The notes under the pieces: model-generated
Database searches by the model: none
Told to the model about the DNA's origin: nothing
What the model saw: only the letters and a program-made list of their open reading frames with translations
Part shown: one piece after another, positions 24,891-36,600 of the stretch
Position numbering within the stretch: the stretch's first letter is position 1
Layout of the letters: every line of letters starts with the position of its first letter
Position numbers and translations under genes: made by a program
DNA from: Corylus avellana
Lineage: Eukaryota; Streptophyta; Magnoliopsida; Fagales; Betulaceae
Assembly: GCF_901000735.1 (NCBI RefSeq)
Contig: NC_081547.1
Location: 1,178,001-1,242,000, forward strand
Length of the DNA: 64,000 nucleotides
Direction of reading: 5' to 3'

Positions 24891-25252
24891 ATACTATAAT
24901 CTAATAAAATCCTTATATTTTGCCATCAAAATCCTAAGTGGCAAAGGGCCAGACCCTCCACTTTTACATCATTTTGATGATGTGGCAACCAATTTTTTGA
25001 TTTCTTTTCTTTGACAAGGGTCCATTTAATTATTGATTGATAATATTATATTAATAAAATATGATAAAAGTCTAGTTTTGCCTATATTTTGCTTATAAAA
25101 ATTTTATATTTTGTCCATAAAAGTCCATATGATAAGATGTCACATCATTTTCTTTTTATTTTGTCATTTTTTCTCTACAAAAAATATGATGTAGCATCTT
25201 ATTACATGAACTTTTGTGAACAAAATGTGAAATTTTTATTAGATTATAGTAT
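24891..25252. mobile_element. Second foldback MITE of the same family
   Basis: 362 bp. The ends ATACTATAATCTAATAAAA are inverted at the right end. The arms share AATCCTAAGTGGCAAAGGG and TATTTTGNCCATC-like segments with the element at 24702-24869. Together the two fill much of the 1.3-kb bidirectional promoter region between the kinase and the quinone reductase gene. Confidence 0.7.
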
Positions 25253-25822
25253 TCTCCCCTTAAAAACAACATATGAAACCTGGGCTGAAGAGCCAAGTTT
25301 GTATTTCGGTTTGCAACCGATACTACATATAATACTTTTTAAAATCGAATTAGCCGTAATTTTTACCATAAGAAGTATCAAAAAAGTATTTAACCATTTT
25401 TTTTTATAAATAAAATCAGCAAGCGAGCCCCTTTTTATTTCCGAAGGAAAGAGGGAAGGAGCCCAGACTAGGCCCATTGGATTGGACCAAATCAGGAGCC
25501 ACCCTGCCACATTCCTTTTGAACCCATACGTGTCCTTAGCTAATGACTTCGCCGTCAAAATGATTCCGCTTTTGTAAAAGAGACCAAACGACAACATCCA
25601 CTGCATAAAATCCAGACGACGTCGTTCGCGTTCTCCGAGGTGCGTATCGTATTAGAGAATAATCCACTTGGGGTAAATTATACGCCCAAGAACCAGCCAG
25701 TCCTACTTGGAAATTCGTCAAACTTGGAATCCACAATTCAGATCGCAAAGCTCAACCTCATTCTAAATTTCTCCGATAAATTGGTTGTTATCTGCCCTCA
25801 TTGAAGAATTCCTTAATTCTCG

Positions 25823-28732
25823 ATGGGCAAAGGAGGCGGCTGTGTCCCAAGCAAGAAGAGAGTCCCCTCAGGCGCCGCCGGGGAAGCCCAGCGCGACGAG
25901 AAGAACGCGCCGATCCCGGTTGAAGATGAGTCCCACGTCGCGGAGCCAAACGCCGCAGCCCAAACCACGACGACCTCGCTTCCGGTGGCGAAGCTGAGAA
26001 TCTTCGTTGTCTTTTACTCGATGTACGGACACGTGGAGGGCCTGGCACGGAGGATGAAGAAGGGCGTGGACGGAGTGGAGGGGGTGGAGGGATTTCTGTA
26101 CAGGGTACCGGAGACGCTGCCGAGCGAGGTGTTAGAGCAGATGAATGCGCCTCCGAAGGACGATGGGATCCCGGAGATCACGGCGGCGGAGCTTGAGGAG
26201 GCGGACGGATTGCTGTTCGGGTTCCCGACGAGGTACGGGTGTATGGCCGCGCAGATGAAGGCGTTCTTTGACTCCACAGGGCAGCTCTGGAGGGAGCAGA
26301 AGCTGGCGGGCAAGCCCGCCGGGTTCTTCGTCAGCACCGGCACCCAAGGAGGCGGTCAGGAAACCACTGCGTAAGCGTACTTTCATAAGTAGTGTGTGGT
26401 TGTGTTTGTGGCTTTAACCTGTTTGAAGGATCGCCCCTGTGTTGTGTGTCATTAATAAACTACATTGTAATTGTTCTCTAACTCATAATGGGATGATTCT
26501 GTGTGTTTATGTGACGAAATCTTTGTGTAGTGCTGTGGGTGTGATCTTCGACGACGCTTCTAATACAAAATGACTGTCTAGTCATAGTACACTGGAGAGC
26601 TAAAAGATTTTAGGAAAACAAAGACTGTGTGTCTGTGTCATATTTCCAAGTGCGGGAAGTTGGTGGAGGATATATGATATGAGAGAGGAAAATGGGAGAA
26701 GTCAGCTGACTGAGCTGATGAAAAATCCTCTAGAATGAGTTTTGTTGATACGCTATGGAAATGTGAAATCGTTTGCAGTGAAGCTAGGGATTTAGCTTTG
26801 CTGTCATGAAAATGAGGCTTGAAAAGCTATCAAAGTGGATGAGCATGTTATGGGTATAGAGTTTTACTTCTCTGTGAGAGAGTTATTGCTCCCAGAAGTG
26901 AGTACTCGCATAACTCTTTCAGAAAGGTTTTCCAGTTAGATTTAGAAGTAGGGAAGAAGGAAGCCCTTGTTCCATCGCAAGTGATTGCCTAGTATGCGTG
27001 ATTTTCCCCATGTAGTGGAATTATGAAATCTGTATGTAAGGAGACATGGGAGCGTGATTGATAGTGCTAAGAAAACTACGAGGTTAAAGTTGTGAGGTTA
27101 ACCTTGATATCTGCTCTTTGAATGTAGAGTGATTGTCTTTTCTAAAGAGATATGTTAAGCAAAAGGGAAATTACTTACATGATTAATTTTTGTATAATTA
27201 GTCTCGGTAACATTGGCTATTTTTCCTTACAGAGATATAAGCAGGGTTTTATTCATATGCTTGGTTTTCCTAGCACCTCCTGTGAAGAAGAGGTTAACCT
27301 GAATTTCCATCACACTAATGACATATGGGTTTCAGTAAAGCTTGGTAAACACTGGACAACATTTTGAATAAAATGCCTAACTTGCATCTTTGAGGCATTA
27401 ACTGCGGTTCTGTTCTATGGTCCTAATCCTACTGTTGCTGGCTGGCTTAGAAATGCTAGAGAGCTGCAAACTTGATATGTATCCTCTCATAATATATATA
27501 TAGTCCATGCATGCATATGTCACAAATATGTACTCATCTACATGCACAGACATGGGTTAAACCCATATCTTTTTGTGCATTTGTATGTCAACAATATTCT
27601 GTCACCTAGACCATTCATTTCTTGTCTCATACCCATATTGATATGGCATAGAATGGACAAGGGTATGGCTACCTTATAGGGAAAAGAAAGAACTAGCTAA
27701 ATGTCCCTAATGCTGGGAAATCTTTGCAAAAAATACTAATCCAACAAAGCATTACCGGCTGCTGACACCCATAACCAAGTCCATCCAACATAAGAGAACT
27801 GTTTTATAATGTCTTGACAATAATTTTTTTTTCTTTCTTCAAATGGATTTCTATTTTGGCCATCTATGATATTAGATGGATTGTGGCATTCATCATAAAG
27901 AAGAAATTTTCTATGAGACTTCAAGCTTGAGACACACAAACTTCGCAATCTTGAAAATTTCAGCGACTATTTATTTTTCCTCTTTATGCTTTTGCTTGAG
28001 GTTTTGGAGGTCGGTGTAACAATTTGTTTATGCTTCACATGAGGAGCAGATAAATTCATGCTAATTACAGGTAGTTGCAAACAGTGAAGCTAACTAAAAA
28101 TTTAGCACACCCAGCAGCAGCTCTACCGGAGTCATTTAGACTCAGAACACCAAATCTTGAGGATTTAAGGTGCTGTTCTTTCCAATATGGTTTGATATTG
28201 GTTTTTCCTTTACGGATTGTGTGCTTAAAGTTGTTGGTTATATATAAATTTTCCTTGTTAGTGTGTTTCTTCAGATAGAATTGAAAGATTGTTTCTTTGT
28301 GTTAATAATTGCATCTGTGCATTCTCTCCCTACTTTGCTGATTGTTATGGACCAGCAGAAACAATTTGAATGGAATGTGTGGAAGTGCACCTCTACTAAA
28401 GAAAAAGATTAACATCTTTACAATGAGAGAATCAAGTATTGTATTAGTTTCTATTATTTGAAAGGATACATTCAAATAGTCTCCATTCTGCTATTGGCTG
28501 CAGTTGGACAGCAATCACCCAGTTAGCGCACCATGGAATGCTGTTTGTTCCCATTGGGTATACCTTTGGAGCTGGTATGTTCAAGATGGAATCCATTCGA
28601 GGAGGTTCTCCATATGGTGCTGGAGTTTTTGCTGGGGATGGCTCAAGAGAGCCAAGTGACATGGAGCTGGCTCTTGCTGAGCATCAAGGCAAGTACATGG
28701 CTGCAGTAGTCAAGAGGCTCAACGCAGCATGA
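25823..28732 (+). CDS. NAD(P)H:quinone oxidoreductase, FQR1-like (WrbA type), 2 exons
   Basis: Exons 25823-26370 and 28504-28732, split by one 2.1-kb GT-AG intron; 258 residues. It starts MGKGGGCVPSKK, a possible N-myristoylation signal, followed by a polar linker to about residue 52. The flavodoxin-like fold begins IFVVFYSMYGHVEGLARRM, whose SMYGH loop holds the FMN phosphate. FGFPTRYGCMAAQMKAFFD and STGTQGGGQETTAW follow, both typical of WrbA/FQR1 flavin sites, and then GAGMFKMESIRGGSPYGAG. The family makes two-electron reductions of quinones with NAD(P)H and protects against redox damage. The extension before the fold matches the longer plant form (as I recall AT4G36750), and the position before APP1 is collinear. 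Exon 1 is far more GC-rich than its surroundings. Confidence 0.93.
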
Positions 28733-30594
28733 TGGTCCATAGCACAATTCTTATGTATACATTAATTTCAGTTCAAATGTTTGTTTTATGATTTGTCTTT
28801 GAAATTTCGCCTATTGCGGTAAGTTCTTTCTCCTACTTCTTTCTCCCCACCCCCTGTTCTCTCTGTTGATTCTACCCTTTAAAAGGCTGTACATGGATTG
28901 AAATTCTTCTGCATGATTCATCAAATAATAATGTGAACTTGTGGGATGTCTTGTCATGTATACATTATTTCTGTGGCATGTAATTGAAATGAGTAGCTTA
29001 TTACTAAAGCTTCACTTCTTTGGTAGTAACCAAACCCAATTTTGATTCATTTACATTCTCTTACCTTCAATGAGCTATGAATAAAAACAGGGAAACGCTC
29101 AATATATTGCGAAATTGAACCTTAACAGAAGCAGGTAGCGTGGTGAAGTAGAAAGGACATTATTACATATGAGAAAAGCTACATACCATACCGCTATCTT
29201 ACTATATTGACGTGATATTGCCAATTCATTAGTGAATTATTTATTTATTTTTTAATAAGGGTTTATCTAAGAAATAGACAATGTCATATCAACATAATAA
29301 GAAATTGGTGGGATAGTTGTTTAATATATATTATTACTCTTATGGCATTTACTAGGACAAACAAGAAAAAAATAAAAAAATAAGGAAAAGAGACATGTGC
29401 TGATGCAATTGAAACCTTTACATGGCAATGTCAATCAGTTCTTGTTAAAAATAAATAAATAAATAACATCAAAAGTGTGAGATAGTGTTTAGAGTAATGC
29501 TATAAACCATAATTTTATTCAGCCACTTTCTAACTATACTCATAATTGGTAGTGTGAATTAGCCCTTTTGATTAACTCTTGTTAAACAAACAAAAAATAA
29601 AATTTAGGGGTTAATTAACATTGTCATATCAACAAAGTGGGATAATGGTAGGATAAAAGTGTGGTTTATAGTATTACTTGATTTAATAGAGTAATTCAAA
29701 TGAGTAATACTAGAAGAACAATGATACTTTACATACAAATATCTCATAAAGTTGACGTGGCAAGGTTTAATAACCATTGAATATTTTTTAAAAACAATAA
29801 TTGATCCAATGACTACTAGACTTTGTCATGTCAAATTTGTATGATACTTTTGAATGCTTGTGTAATATGTACTATTATTAATACTAAAAACCACATTTTT
29901 ATCCACAACTATCTCGCTATGTTAAGCACCAATTCAATCTTGTTAAAATAAAAAAATAAAAAACCTTTAAATTAACATTCATACAAAAAAGAAAAAAAAG
30001 AAAAGAGATTTACTTTTACTATTATATCATCCCAATTATACGCAATCTACTAAGGATTTGTTTAAGTTTGCGATTTTAAAAAATATAATTTAAAAATAAC
30101 AATTTTAAAATGTGATTTTTAAAAATACAATTAATTTGTTTGGCAAAAATGTGGGTTGGCTTTCAAAATCGGAATTTAGCATCTAAAAGTTACTCGTTTT
30201 TTTTAAAAAAAATACACCCTTACCTAGTTATTTTGATTTGAAAACATAATTTTATTTTATTTATTTATTTATTTTTTTGTGTGCGCTTATCTACACTTTC
30301 AAATGGTAATTTATAAAAACGGCAACCTCAAACAAATAAAACTGAATTTGTGCGGCTCAGTCAAAGTTAAAAATAAAAATAATAAAAATAAAAAAAATTC
30401 CTAATTTCGTACTCCCCAGTTGATTGGGACTTGGGAGCGTTAGATGCATTTATATTTGTTTTGTTTTTTTTTTGGGTTTTTTGATCCAACAAGATAACGA
30501 ATACTAACGCGAAGGAAAAGGACAATCGGGCCATTTAAGTAACAGAGCACATAATCTTTAAGCAACGAATCCATAACCAGTGTCCTTCCAGCTC
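28733..30594. other. Intergenic DNA between the quinone reductase and APP1 genes
   Basis: Starts with the 3'UTR of the quinone reductase. From about 29170 it is AT-rich and dense in MITE-like inverted repeats, one of which is listed separately. A related partial end appears near 29875-29960. No coding signal. Confidence 0.55.
29492..29678. mobile_element. MITE-like foldback element
   Basis: The ends AGTAATGCTATAAACCATAA and, inverted, AGTAATACTATAAACCACA enclose about 187 bp with partly complementary arms. The ends resemble those of the element in the GBF1 5'UTR intron, suggesting one family. Target duplication not resolved. Confidence 0.55.
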
Positions 30595-30600
30595 TATAAA
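30595..30600 (+). promoter_or_regulatory. Probable TATA box of the aminopeptidase P gene
   Basis: TATAAA lies 76 bp upstream of the ATG at 30671, which leaves a short leader of roughly 45 nt. No other TATA match is as well placed. Confidence 0.6.
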
Positions 30601-30670
30601 GTCCGGGTTCTCTCCAACGCTTTCTCTATCCGATACTCAAAACTTTTGAAAAAATCACAAAGAGAAAGAA

Positions 30671-33600
30671 ATGGAGGACACTCTCGATGCTCTGAGGTCT
30701 CTAATGGCTTCTCACTCGCCAAAACTTGACGCTTTGGTTGTTCCTTCCGAAGACTATCATCAGGTTCTCCCTCTTTTTCTCTCTAGTCTATTCTTTTCTT
30801 TTCTTTTTCATTTTCTGATATTTGAATAATATATTTAATTAATCAATTTTTCTGTATTGAACGCATCCTGATTAGTCATAAACGTTGTATAGCTAATACT
30901 CCTCTGAAATCTGTGCATAGATTATTTGAAAATGATGTTTAACGATTTTGATCAATTTTTCTTTTGAATCTATTTCTTGTAGTTGCTTTTTCGTCTGAAA
31001 TTCTCGATTGAATTCGGCTTATTGATAATGATGTGTTAACTATTAATGTGTGATTTGTTTGTTGTGGCAGAGCGAGTATGTGTCTGCACGGGACAAGAGA
31101 CGTCAATTTGTTTCTGGCTTCTCGGGAAGTGCTGGTCAGTTTTATTTCTAAGAAACAACTTTATACCATTACGAGTGGGTTTGTTTGGAATTGAATGTAG
31201 GAATCACATAATATTGTATTCTCTTAAGGCCATAATCTATCGTAAGATTAGCTTGTTGAAGTATTTCCTATCACAACATTGGACTCCTTGGGGATGGCTT
31301 GTTCTGCCTTTTGTTGACACAGCTTTGTGTGTATCTGTTGTGCAGTATTGGTGAAAGTGCTTGATTAGACGACGATAATATGACTTTGGGGCACTTTAGT
31401 AGCATAATATTATTGATTGTCTTGATCCCCACCCCAAAAAAGATACAATGCTGATAGTCCAGTACGATTATTGATTCAATTTCACTTTGCATGTGTATAT
31501 TTGTAATTGATTTCCTTATCTGGGTTTCTTTCAGGTTTGGCACTTATAACAATGAAGGAAGCACTTCTGTGGACCGATGGAAGGTACTTTTTGCAGGCAG
31601 CAAAAGAACTTAGTGATAAATGGAAGCTCATGCGTATTGGAGAGGACCCGGCTGTAGATATCTGGATGGCAGATGTGAGTCACCATCTTTGCAAAGTTTC
31701 CTATGTATTATGTGCTTCAAGGTTAAGGTTATGATAATCTTTCGTGTTGAAAAATGGATCAATTTTCTAGAGAGAGCTTACTTTTTTCTGGAAATTATGC
31801 AAGTAAAACCTTCTTCTTTGAGTGGATCTTCCGTTTTGTCGTTTTGCTTGGCTCTAGAGGGTGATAGCTTTGATGGTTTTATAACTACTATAAATTTATT
31901 TGTTCTAAATATGCATTTTGTTATATATTAGATGACAAATTTTTGGCTATATTAAGTGGTTTTTGTGGTTTGTTTCGATTAGAATCTGCCAAAGGAAGCA
32001 GCAATTGGTGTCGATCCTTGGTGTGTGTCAGTAGACACTGCACAAAGATGGGAGCGTGCTTTTGCCAAAAAACGGCAGAAGCTGGTAGAAACTACTAGAG
32101 ATTTGGTGGATGAAGTTTGGAAAAATCGACCACCACTGGAAATTAATCCTGTTATTATACATCCATTGGAATTTGCTGGTTGTTCTGTCGTGGACAAGTT
32201 GAATGATTTGAGAGAAAAGCTCATACAAGAGAAAGCTCGTGGCATAATCATTACAGCTCTTGATGAGGCGAGTTTATAATTCCTAACCTTATATTCTTTC
32301 TGCTCTTATTATCTTTTGGTCGAGAATTTATTTATTTGAATTTGGGCCTCTGACCTCGATTCAGATACTTTATCTTTGATTCTTTCATGCAAAACTTCAG
32401 CATATTTCCTGTTGTGCAGGTCGCTTGGTTATATAACATTCGTGGGAGTGATGTATCCTACTGCCCAGTTGTTAATGCATTTGCTATAGTAACATCCAAT
32501 GCAGCTTTTTTCTATGTGGACAGGAGGAAGGTGTCTTCTGAGGTAAGTTGGATTGTAGAATTCAATTTCTGATATCTTCTTAGACCGTCTTTAATGGGCA
32601 AGTAATGGAGCAAACTTATGATACCAGTAGTTAATTATTTTCCTGTAGTAGGATCAAGTTTATCAATACTGTATCTGATAGTGGCTGTTGCAACCATGCA
32701 GTCCTTATGTTAATTGTTTTTTTTTTTTAATATCCGAATTTGATCTCAAAGTGTTGACTTAATTAAACTGAGAGTCTTTTATGACAAATGTGTTGTATGC
32801 AGGTAAATTCTTATATGGAGGAGAATGGGATTGAAGTTCGGGAGTACGCAGCAGTGAGCTCAGATGTGACCTTGCTTGCATCTAATCAACTCAACGGAAC
32901 TCAAGTTGAACTTAAGAATGACGTGGAGATCAATCCTAGTGAGATTGAAATCACACTAAATGGTGCAGAGGAAACGGAAGAAAATACTTTTGACCTCATA
33001 TGGGCTGACCCTGGTTCATGCTGCTATGCTTTGTATTCAAAACTGGACACTGATAAGGTTCTTCTGCATCCGTCACCTTTGGCCCTTGCAAAAGCTATTA
33101 AGGTAGTATATGCCCTTTTTATCCAATGAAGATACTATATGTTTTGTTCTGGTGGTGATGGCTGAAGTTTTCTAATCACATAAATAAGTTGAAAAGCTGA
33201 GATCACAGAAATTATTCAAATGTGTTTGGATAGAACCCCATCTGTATAAAAATATGCAAAGCTAATGAAATGCTAGAGTTGCTGACAGTGTGTAAATGTA
33301 ATTAATTCTTTTCCTTTTTCTTTTTTCCTGGTGATTATAATATCTTTTGCTAGATGTCATTCAATGCGATTTTGATATTTCCTTCTGTTATTAATGATTT
33401 GGCCACTATTGGATGTTGTTTTTGAATTGTATCCAATGAATATACTATATATTTCCTTCTGTTATGTAATGCCTTTATAGTTGAATTGTATGATTTGTAT
33501 GTTGGCAAGCAGTCTTGTGCTTTGCTAATTCATTTTGGATGCTAAAAAAAAATATCGCTAACTTGGGGGTTTTGGAGGTGGGGCGGGCCCCCAAGGGGGA

Positions 33601-36600
33601 GGTGGGGGAGGACTTTTTGACTTTCCTAGTTGTAGTAAATTCATGCCTTGTGATCTTAGAAAGTTCTCTTTAATTATGTACTTATTATGAATTCTCTATG
33701 AGTTAGGGGTTCTCTTGTATACTTCCAGTGTACTTGGGTTGCACTCCTCCATGCTTTGACGAAATATACATTATTTATCAAAACAAATGTACTTATTATG
33801 AATTTGAAATTTTGTCCCCGCTTTAAGCATTGAAGTCAAACAATGGTTACCTTTAGAAGAGACAACAGATTTTAGATTTTGAGAGGCTTTGGAGGCTACG
33901 TTATTGGAGAAAAGTGAAGGCTATCGACAAAGTTAGAGCCACTGAACTTCTTGCATAAGGAGGATGAATTCAAGTGTAGCAACTCACCTTTTGTGAGAGT
34001 AGTGGTCTGAAATTTCTTAGCCTATCCCAATTGGTGGTAGAGATTATTTTTGCTGGGGATGCCAGCAAAGTCTGATATATGTTTCCCAGGGTCCTAAACA
34101 GAATCATATCCAATAGACATGCACATAGACACTAGATTGGCCTGACCCACATACAGTTATCTGTACCAGTATGAAGGCTGCAAGCCCATAAAGTGTGGTG
34201 TTGAGAGTTTTTGGTATCTAGACATGGGATTATACAATTATTGGTAACTTTGTAATCCAAAAATAAAAGGATTCTTGGCTTGTTTGTGGCCATTAAAAAT
34301 CATAAGCATCACTAGAACAGCAAGCAGTCAGATTATTTTATTTATTCATGGAAATATTTTTGTATTTGTACCTTTTTAGTACTATCTCTACCAAATTTTG
34401 TTTACTTATTGACTGATTGTTATGACATCTCAGAACCCGGTTGAGTTGGAAGGGCTGAAAAACGCACACATTCGGGATGGTGCAGCAGTTGTGCAATATC
34501 TTGTGTGGTTGGATAATCAGGTATACCATGAAACCTATGAGCCTTGAAATGTATATTCTCTGGACGAAATAGACGTACACTATATTCTTGCCTTAGGTGT
34601 TCTTTCTCTTCATTAAATCTTGTAGGATTTTCATGTATTTAGTTTTCTGTTTGCCTACTATGTGCTACAAATTCCAAGGCCTGAAAATGATGCCTAATCT
34701 TATTTCATATTTGCAGATGCAGGAGATTTATGGTGCTTCTGGTTACTTTTTGGAGGGGCTTGGAGCGAATAAGAAAAAGCATTCGTGAGTTTGTTATCCT
34801 GATTGATTTTCGTAGTTCTTGTCATGGATTAAGTCAGTTGTTGATAGTGGGATTTATCATAGTCTGATATATTATTTCAGTAAAGGGTGGCATATCATAT
34901 GACTTGTTGGTACTCAAAATGCATAGATGTTTCACACTATAAATTGCTGACACAGTTAGATGAACCAAACGACACCTTGTAACAGTGAGTTTTATGATAA
35001 TAGTGCGTAGGAAGTGCTTTATGCAAGTAATTAACCAACATATGTAAGAAGGATATGTGCAAAACTTTGTAACATCAATTGTGCTCACAGATGTTCAGAA
35101 CTCTCAGCACAGTTTATCACATATATATAATATACCTATGTTGAGAAAATTATGGTCTGCTTGACATGAATTAGTTGACTAATACGAAATGTTTTTCACA
35201 TGGCATAATGAGTGGAGCTCATGCTTTTGATTCCCATCAACTCATTAACCACTCATTTTGTTTTTCAGAAAAAAAATTTGTTGGCTCTTTCTATCAGTTT
35301 TATTGGTTGTAGCACAAAATGAGCTGAACATATTCACCATGACAGGAGCTTATATGCTTCTGATCCCTATTTTAGTATGGCTTTTTGCAATGAACTATGG
35401 CAGGGAGTCCAGGAAGCTAACGGAGGTGACTGCAAGTGATAAGCTGGAGGGTTTTAGGGCATCAAAAGAGGTAATGTTAACTTCATATGGAAATTTCTAT
35501 GTCGTATTGATGAGATAGTTAAAGTATAGTTAAGACACATCACATGGAATCAAAATTTATGGCATACCCTTATCTGAAGCAGACAGACCTGTTCTGCATG
35601 TTCACTACAAGAAACATTTCATGTTATTGTCTTCTTTAAACTGATTTTTCGTTATGGCGAAATTGGGGTCCAAGGAAACTGGTTGAGATTTCTCTTGTTG
35701 ATAGAATTGTCTTTTTTTTTTTCCTTTTTTTTTTTGTTTTTTTTCACTCTTTCCTGTTACCTCCTTTTTCTTCTAGGTGGCCCCGTAAAGGCTTATAACC
35801 TAATAGATTATAGCTTTTGAAATAAAAATAATTTCTTCCAACATGCTATAAAGAAAGCAGCAAATCTATACTCATCTCCCTCAGTAGCGTAAAACCCACC
35901 TGGCCCACCACTCCACCTGTGTGGCAGGAGATTGGATATTCTGTTGTCACCATATCTTGCATGGGTTATTATTAATTGGTCTTCCCCCAGGGAAGCTAGT
36001 AGTCAGACTAATCATCCGGCATCCTTATTTTATTAATATACCTAATCATATGAGTTGGACTGCAATTATTTATCAAATAAATAAATAAAAGAGTTGGACT
36101 GCAATTGTCTCAAGTGATATCCCAATTTCAGTACTTATTTTGTTATTAAATTCCATTATCTGGTTATTGGATGATTTTCTCTTTTCCTTTTATTTGAAAG
36201 CACTTTAAATGTGAAATGTTCTTTGTAAATTGAAGCTAACTGAGGTAAAGAATACCTTAGATATTCAAGGATAGAAGGTAAGAAGGACCTTGAGTTGGTT
36301 GCTGGAATATGAACCGTGTAATGCAGTTTAATTTATCTGCCTGTGTTCTTTTCCATTATATGGATTCTTTTTGTTTCATGCTTGCAGAATTTCAGAGGCT
36401 TAAGTTTTCCTACTATTTCATCAGTTGGTCCAAATGCAGCAATCATTCATTACTCACCACATGCAGAGACATGTGCTGAGTTACATCCAGACAAAATCTA
36501 TCTTTTTGATTCAGGAGCACAGGTTTGTCAACTATCCAACATAGTTTACTTTTTAAATATGAACATAAAAAATAGTTTGAAATATAGCCATAACTAAACT

